Source: Conidiobolus incongruus B7586
Taxonomy: Eukaryota > Entomophthoromycota > Entomophthoromycetes > Entomophthorales > Conidiobolaceae
Assembly (NCBI GenBank): GCA_000697335.1
Contig: JNEM01009605.1
Coordinates: forward strand, 1-13,133
Direction: 5' to 3'
DNA: 13,133 nucleotides
The translations under genes and the position numbers were made by a program. Shown piece after piece: positions 8,644 to 13,133 of the stretch (the stretch's first letter is position 1; the number at the start of each line of letters is the position of its first letter). Under the pieces are notes generated by a model. The model made no database searches and had not been told where the DNA came from. It worked only from the letters and a program-made list of their open reading frames with translations.

Positions 8644-9225
8644 TTAGATTTTCTCAAATGTAATCCATGTTTTATCCCAATAGTCAAATTCTCTAACAAA
8701 GTGATCATCACCTGATTTACAATATATACCAAACCACTTATCATCTCTATTCTCGATCTTAAGTTTGTGGTAACCTCTTTCACCATCAAACAACCTCCCA
8801 AAGAATGCCAAATTTTGACTTTCCCAACACCCAAAATCGTGACAATCTGTGTTTCCCCAGTGTATTTCCCTTGCACCAACTGTTTGGGTTGCAATACTCT
8901 GTAAATATCCTTTTCTTTGAAAGTTAAATCTGTAATTGCCATCTGAATATTTTCTCAAATTTCGCACAGTACCTTCAACCCATTTAGACTCTTGGTTCCA
9001 ATCTAAATCTTGAGCAAATCTTGGTGTTTTTCCAAACATTCCTTTTTGGTAGAGGGGTGCATCTTTAAATCGATTATCAGAACATTTCCATACAGTGTAA
9101 AGCCTATAAGTAGTTCCTTCAACTAGATCTTTTGTCCAGACTCTATCAGGCATTGTTGAATTACTGGGAGTCAACTGGGAAATAGATCCAATTGATAAGA
9201 ATAAAGCTTGAAAGATAATTTTCAT
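8644..9225 (-). CDS. small secreted Trp-rich, four-cysteine protein
   Basis: Intact single-exon frame of 193 codons from ATG (9223-9225) to TAA (8644-8646). The N-terminus MKIIFQALFLSIGSISQ looks like a signal peptide, with cleavage plausible near residues 17-24. The mature part of about 170 residues has nine Trp, four Cys (48, 128, 133, 169; two possible disulfides) and one N-glycosylation sequon at Asn22. No transmembrane segment follows. The family is not recognised. Base composition is far less AT-rich than the surroundings and the frame is free of the stops that litter the transposons, so it is probably under selection and expressed. A TATA-like element lies about 50 bases upstream. An effector or other extracellular role is inference from secretion and repeat-rich context only. 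Confidence 0.85.
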   Translation of the reverse strand: MKIIFQALFLSIGSISQLTPSNSTMPDRVWTKDLVEGTTYRLYTVWKCSDNRFKDAPLYQKGMFGKTPRFAQDLDWNQESKWVEGTVRNLRKYSDGNYRFNFQRKGYLQSIATQTVGAREIHWGNTDCHDFGCWESQNLAFFGRLFDGERGYHKLKIENRDDKWFGIYCKSGDDHFVREFDYWDKTWITFEKI

Positions 9226-9276
9226 TGTTCAAGGTTATTTGTTTGTTGAGATGTATTTGCAAAACAGGATTAAAAA

Positions 9277-9285
9277 TTATATATA
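9277..9285 (-). promoter_or_regulatory. TATA-like element of the secreted-protein gene
   Basis: The minus strand reads TATATATAA, with its proximal edge about 51 bases before the ATG at 9225 and preceded by the less AT-rich GAGTGG. Position and sequence fit a core promoter. The spacing between the two divergent genes (9226-9435) is just over 200 bases. Confidence 0.45.
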
Positions 9286-9435
9286 CCACTCTATAGTAGT
9301 ATCTATGACTGCTATAACAAAACTTAAGATAAAATATATATGATATATACCTAGGTCAAAAGACTCTCATAAACTTTGAATTATGGGATAACCAAATCTA
9401 TAGTTATCAGAAATATCAATAAGATTAAATTACAA

Positions 9436-9873
9436 ATGTTATCCAAAATCCAGATACTCCTAGGTAATATTATTGGTCTAGTGTTATCCACCATAATATA
9501 TCTACTAAAAGAAAAATACTTTAATTATATGTTATATACGTACGACGAAAGAGTTGAGTTTATAAACAATGTTTTGGATGTGAATATAATGTCAGATATA
9601 GACATAAACGATCTGAGAAACAAATGCTTGCTGGATCTACTAAAGCTTGTAAACAAGAAGTATGAGCCAGTTGAGGTAAAGCATAAAATTGTTTGCGAAT
9701 CGATAACCGTTGGAGAGTGTGATATTTTAAATCTTTTTATAAATACAGTACATAATTGCAACAAAAAGTACTATATGATCGTTGAAGATGATTCCTACAT
9801 AATATACAAAGAAAAGAGATTAGTTAACAGAATGATGAGGGAAATAATAGAACCGTATAGCAGCAGCAAATAA
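9436..9873 (+). CDS. small membrane-anchored or secreted protein of unknown function
   Basis: The first in-frame ATG is at 9436; the frame is open from 9373 but offers only a TTG before that. The product is 145 residues. Residues 5-24 (IQILLGNIIGLVLSTIIYLL) form one hydrophobic segment, fitting a signal anchor or signal peptide, followed by a charged soluble part with four Cys (64, 87, 95, 108). No known domain is recognised. Codon use is mixed and not the AT-only pattern of the flanks, so it resembles a real gene. It diverges from the secreted-protein gene at 9225. The TAA at 9871-9873 is followed in the same frame by open sequence down to 10116, so the present protein may be a shortened form of a longer one. 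Confidence 0.6.
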   Translation: MLSKIQILLGNIIGLVLSTIIYLLKEKYFNYMLYTYDERVEFINNVLDVNIMSDIDINDLRNKCLLDLLKLVNKKYEPVEVKHKIVCESITVGECDILNLFINTVHNCNKKYYMIVEDDSYIIYKEKRLVNRMMREIIEPYSSSK

Positions 9874-9900
9874 TCCATAGACTGCTCCAGGCGAGGATTC

Positions 9901-10116
9901 ATGTGGGGTACATACAAGCATAATAGAAACACATTGCAGTGCAAAATATTTCATAGAAAAACTGTAGATTTGTTGAAAAAGTTCGATGTTCCATACTCCT
10001 ACCTTGCTGATATTTGGATGAAATTATGCTTAACACATACATTGGAACATCGCTTTCCGTTAGGGAATATTATTGATGTTTACAGTATCAAAGATAAAAT
10101 AAACACTACTTATTAA
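9901..10116 (+). pseudogene. frame continuing the 9436 gene after one stop
   Basis: ATG at 9901 to TAA at 10116, 71 codons (MWGTYKHNR... to the end at NTTY). It is in the same frame as 9436-9873, and the 27 bases between the TAA and this ATG contain no further stop. The simplest reading is one gene of about 226 codons split by a single stop. That stop, TAA after AAA, could derive from CAA by one C-to-T change at CpA, the same kind of change seen in the transposons. Alternatives are a separate small gene, or stop read-through. No family is recognised. It contains two Cys (positions 14 and 43). Confidence 0.45.
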
Positions 10117-10143
10117 GTTTTAAAAAAATGGAATTTAATATTA

Positions 10144-10316
10144 TTATTGTTCAATGATACGTTGAAATGAAGCATTAGCTTCTTGTGTTAGAGTATCATA
10201 TATACCTTTTGATGGCTTCAGTCCTGAAGGGATTTGTAATTAAAATGTTGGCATCGATTAAAAGCTTAGCTTTGTATTTGTAATCATTTTTTATTTTTGG
10301 AAGTGCATAGGCAATT
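10144..10316 (-). pseudogene. coding remnant of an unknown protein, minus strand
   Basis: Two overlapping minus-strand frames carry protein-like sequence with no ATG: 10196-10316 (IAYALPKIKNDYKYKAKLL, then IDANILITN) and 10144-10239 (PSGLKPSKGIYDTLTQEANA, then SFQRIIEQ, then two stops). The switch of frame in the overlap suggests a host gene fragment with one length change. The product is unknown. Confidence 0.3.
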
Positions 10317-10361
10317 CATTTTATAGTTATATATCAATCAAAATAGGCACGTGCGTTGTAA

Positions 10362-10553
10362 AAGATAACTTTGACTTCAGCATTGAAGTTTATAGAAAGT
10401 GTGCTTGGAGTCGGTACTGGTAAACCCAATGAGAGTCCTGCAAGATCAGAACATCGCATATATCATAACTACCCAGTGCTGAAGGATAATCCACTCGACG
10501 TATTTAACAATATAGATAAAGAGCCTACTGAGTTTATTAGAAATGGTGTCTAA
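10362..10553 (+). pseudogene. coding remnant, perhaps the N-terminus of a long-chain acyl-CoA synthetase
   Basis: Open frame of 63 codons with no ATG, ending TAA at 10551-10553. It contains GVGTGKPNESPARSEHRIYH, then NYPVLKDNPLDVFNN and TEFIRNGV. The order Pro-rich/Arg, R-x-Y, K-D, then a D-x-F-N segment recalls the region before the adenylation domain of eukaryotic acyl-CoA synthetases, but this is a weak, eye-based resemblance. None of the later AMP-binding motifs follows. If genuine it is a truncated duplicate of a host gene; otherwise it is an unknown coding fragment. Confidence 0.3.
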
Positions 10554-11220
10554 TACACGTCAATTATTTAATAGACACTATACATATTGAAGTAAATATT
10601 ATAGATGACGCTGCTGAGAGCATGAATGAAGTCCAGAGATACAAAGTATATCAGATAAGAGAACATACATGATCATAGACAAGCTCCTCAGCACAGTGCT
10701 TATCATCAACGATGGGTATTAATGTGATTATGACATCCACTAGCATTGCAAAGTCAACAAAAAATAAACATGTAATGCGTATAATACAGAATATTATAAA
10801 CTTATTCTTTTTTAAACTATTATTTATGTTTAAAATTGTTAAAGACTTCGCAAAATCAGCTCAGACGATCTGAGGTATGAGGACAACATCTCATCAATTA
10901 TTGGACAAAAGATATATATTCAGACATATGACATGATATAGCTAAAGGTGGATTTTTAAATAACAACAGCTTAGCTGCTATTTAAGCGTTAATGTTCATA
11001 TTACATATACTCACATACTTGATTATTATTGAGTGGATCTGTGGGATGCTAAATTCAATATAGCAGATGATATTAAGAACAATAGAATACCACATATATT
11101 GGATAAATATTCCAACAAAAAGTAATATTATACCGCTATGTTGATAGTGCAATCTTTTAAAATAGTTCAATAAGTGATAATATTGCCATGTTCGCAAATA
11201 GAATATACTTTGAAAAATAA
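10554..11220. other. coding-like rubble, no intact gene
   Basis: The sequence keeps the higher GC of the gene island but no long frame. Protein-like pieces on the plus strand are 10543-10677 (frame with IEVNIIDDAAESMNEVQRYK, no ATG), 10712-10873 (ATG-started, 53 codons, Lys-rich with a Phe-rich stretch) and about 11050-11125 (frame with FNIADDIKNNRIPHILDKYS). They lie in different frames, consistent with an old gene or genes broken by small length changes. The minus-strand frame at 10982-11197 lacks an ATG. No family is recognised. Confidence 0.4.
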
Positions 11221-11302
11221 GTATATTAAAATCTTTATGCTCTATTGTTATTATCTTTATACTATATGAATAAAAAGTTATTATTACTTTTTATTTTCAA
11301 TA
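11221..11302. other. short AT-rich spacer before the second mariner
   Basis: No coding frame or site is recognised. Base composition falls sharply here from the island to the AT desert. Confidence 0.5.
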
Positions 11303-12549
11303 ATGGGAATTTTTTTCAATTAAAAATAAATAAATATTTTGATATAAGATATATAAATATAAATATATTATATAAATTTAATAGTTTCTTTTATTATGAA
11401 TAATATTTAGCCAAATTTTTAATAATTTTTTAATTCCTAAAAAATAATTCTTTTTAAAGACTGAAATTTGATATTTCACAAATCAATTAAATTTTCTTAT
11501 AGAAATTGTTTTTCTTATATGCTGGTTTTTTAATTATCTAAAATAATTAAAATCACAAAAGTTATAATATAAAGAATATACTAGATATTGTAATTATTTC
11601 TAGTTATTTTTAATTAGAAAATTTTTATATTTTTAAATATATATATTTTATTATTTGTATATAAAATAATAGGTTTTTTAAATTATAATAACCTTACTAA
11701 TTAAAAATATATTTAAAAAATATCAAGTTACTATTAATTTATTTTCCTTTAAAAATTAAATAAAAGTACAATATATTATTACAATTTATTTTAATAATTT
11801 ATATTTGTTTATTAAAAATATCTATTTAAAAAGATTTGTAAAAAGGGTTAATTGAATTTAATTTAGAATTTTGATTTGTGTTTTAATAAAAGATTATAAA
11901 AAAGGATTTAAGATTTATCATTTATAATTATTTATTGTAAAAGCTTAAGTTTCTGGTAATATTTTAGTAATTTTTGTCAAATAACATCTATTTTAAATTG
12001 TTCTAATCTTTAGTCAAGTTATAAGTTACTTATTTTATATTTTTATTTATTAATATAAATTTAAACTTTGATTTATATCAAATATTTATAAAATTAATAC
12101 TAAAGCTTTTAAATAATTTTTTAGTTAAATTAAACAAATATTATTAATATATTTGGTTACTCTAATAAATATTAAAAGTAAAACAAATATAGTTAGTTTT
12201 TTAAAGTTTAACAGGTTTTAGATAATTTCTCTTTTAATTTTATAATAATTTATCTAATAATAAATGATTAATTTTCATAATATTTTAAAATAAAAGTTAT
12301 TTATAAATTCAAATAATTTTAGAGGGTTTATGATTAAGATTTATTAATTCTTAAATAATCAACTTATAATGATTATTATTTAGTTTAAATATAATTAAAT
12401 TAAACCAATAATTTTAAGAAATAAATTTTTTAATTAAAATATTATAATATAAATATAATTTAAAAATATAAAATTTTATATTAATTTTGCATTTATTTTT
12501 TTTTGAAATCAATAATATAAAATAAAAATAAAAAATTAATAATTTTTCA
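11303..12549 (-). mobile_element. mariner-family DNA transposon, copy 2, minus strand, dead
   Basis: This element of about 1.25 kb is homologous along its length to the mariner copy at 1909-3181, in reverse orientation. Strongest matches: 11454-11600 (TTAAAGACTGAA and TGGTTTTTTAATTATCTAAA), 11840-11920 (TTAAAAAGATTTGTAAAAAG) and 12285-12345 (ATTTTAGAGGGTTTATGATT). The outer ends fit the mariner terminus: GGGAATTTTTTTCAATTA at 11305 and, on the minus strand, a decayed GAAAAATTATTAATTTTTTA beginning at 12548. Ends are approximate. It shows no open frame and is found only by comparison. Confidence 0.85.
11340..12320 (-). pseudogene. mariner transposase pseudogene (copy 2)
   Basis: Minus-strand relic aligned to the transposase at 2150-3115. 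The first catalytic block reads NDKS followed by a stop (family DESW: Asp kept at 11917-11919, Glu changed to Lys, Trp changed to a stop). The third block reads NFCDFNYFR, with Asp kept at 11552-11554. The start codon region near 12318 now reads ATT. The distance between the first and third catalytic codons is about 4 codons shorter than in copy 1 and not a multiple of three, so small deletions have also occurred. Confidence 0.8.
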
Positions 12550-13133
12550 ATTATTTAAAATTTAAGATAATATTATATAAAATAATAAATATATTATTTT
12601 GATTTTCAAAATATTTTTATAAATTAGGTGGTCAGTTTAGCTATTAATTTTAATTATTTATCAAGATTCCAGATATAATCTATTTATAAATATCAAGTAT
12701 AACCCTTGTATAATAGAAAATTCCAAATTATAGCAAAAGCTAAAGCTTTAATATATTAACCAAAGATTAACCATATTTTAAAATAATTATTATATGGCTA
12801 TTTATTTAAAGATCATTTTAATCAAAACTAAGCCTTATATTTTGATATTTTAATATTTTAATATAACTCCTCTAAAATATCTAATTAGATATCTTTGGCT
12901 TGTTTTATTGAACTTATATGATCTTTATTATAAAATTATTTCCCAATAGATTTATAATATTTAATATATATTAATAATATTAATAACATTATTTAAAATA
13001 ACAATATCAAGCATTTTGTTATTATTTTAGATTTCAAATAATATTAATCACTTAATATTGATAATAAATAAATAATTAACAATTCAAAAACAGAAAATAA
13101 TATTTTGAATATTATATTTTTTATATAAATAGA
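12550..13133. other. AT desert, possible minus-strand remnant at 12640-12770
   Basis: No intact gene. On the minus strand between about 12640 and 12770 a frame reads YIKALAFAIIWNFLLYKGYT and continues toward DYIWNLDK with interruptions, hinting at an old coding sequence, but no family is recognised. The rest is featureless A/T. Confidence 0.4.

Noticed and set aside
8589-8942. Open frame of 117 codons on the minus strand
   Set aside because: It overlaps the intact secreted-protein gene on the same strand in another phase and has no features of its own.
9295-9325. Short inverted repeat (TATAGTAG ... CTGCTATA) between the divergent genes
   Set aside because: Eight-base arms with a mismatch are expected by chance; no evidence for a terminator or operator in this context.
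9525-9764. Minus-strand frame of 79 codons
   Set aside because: Antisense shadow of the plus-strand gene at 9436-9873; Ser/Thr/Phe-rich as such shadows usually are.
10982-11197. Minus-strand frame of 71 codons
   Set aside because: No ATG start, hydrophobic low-complexity translation, and competing coding-like pieces on the plus strand; kept only as part of the rubble region.
1-13133. tRNA or rRNA genes
   Set aside because: No cloverleaf with a GGTTCGAATCC-like T arm and no conserved rRNA segment was seen on either strand.

Overview
The window reads as a transposon-rich, extremely AT-rich stretch of a eukaryotic genome, most likely fungal in the broad sense. It is a filamentous fungus with repeat-induced mutation, or a very AT-rich lineage such as a microsporidian; the sequence alone does not decide. 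Reasons: relics of cut-and-paste transposons of eukaryotic Tc1/mariner type, no bacterial operon structure, single-exon genes with A/T-rich spacers, and old repeats whose stops look like C-to-T and G-to-A changes at CpA/TpG.

Left part (1-5530): a nested pile of dead DNA transposons. Three copies of one Tc1 family are present: copy 1 at 257-1823, copy 2 in pieces at 1826-1890 and 3195-3952 (perhaps also 1-194), and copy 3 at 3955-5530. A mariner copy (about 1909-3181) sits inside Tc1 copy 2, and a short mariner end lies at 195-234. Copy 1 lies beside or inside copy 2, and copy 3 abuts the end of copy 2 across a single TA. The Tc1 elements have two directly repeated sites in each end (IR/DR type), all built around TGAGTCATAAA. 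A second mariner copy, not visible as an ORF, lies on the minus strand at about 11303-12549.

Middle (5533-8640): a gene-free AT desert (5533-6420), an A-rich unassigned stretch (6421-7600) with a possible Ty1/copia-type fossil fragment (7600-7807, minus), and a ~250-bp tandem direct repeat (8134-8638) with a nearly unchanged 60-bp core.

Right-middle (8644-11220): an island of clearly less AT-rich sequence. It holds an intact gene for a small secreted Trp-rich four-cysteine protein (8644-9225, minus) and, beyond a ~210-bp intergenic gap, a divergent plus-strand gene for a small membrane-anchored or secreted protein (9436-9873). The frame of the latter continues after one stop codon into 9901-10116. 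Rightward lie coding-like pieces on both strands that no longer form whole genes. The last 0.6 kb (12550-13133) is AT desert. The layout, one preserved secreted-protein gene inside heavily mutated repeats, resembles the repeat-rich, gene-poor compartments where fast-evolving secreted genes are often found; any such role here is inference.
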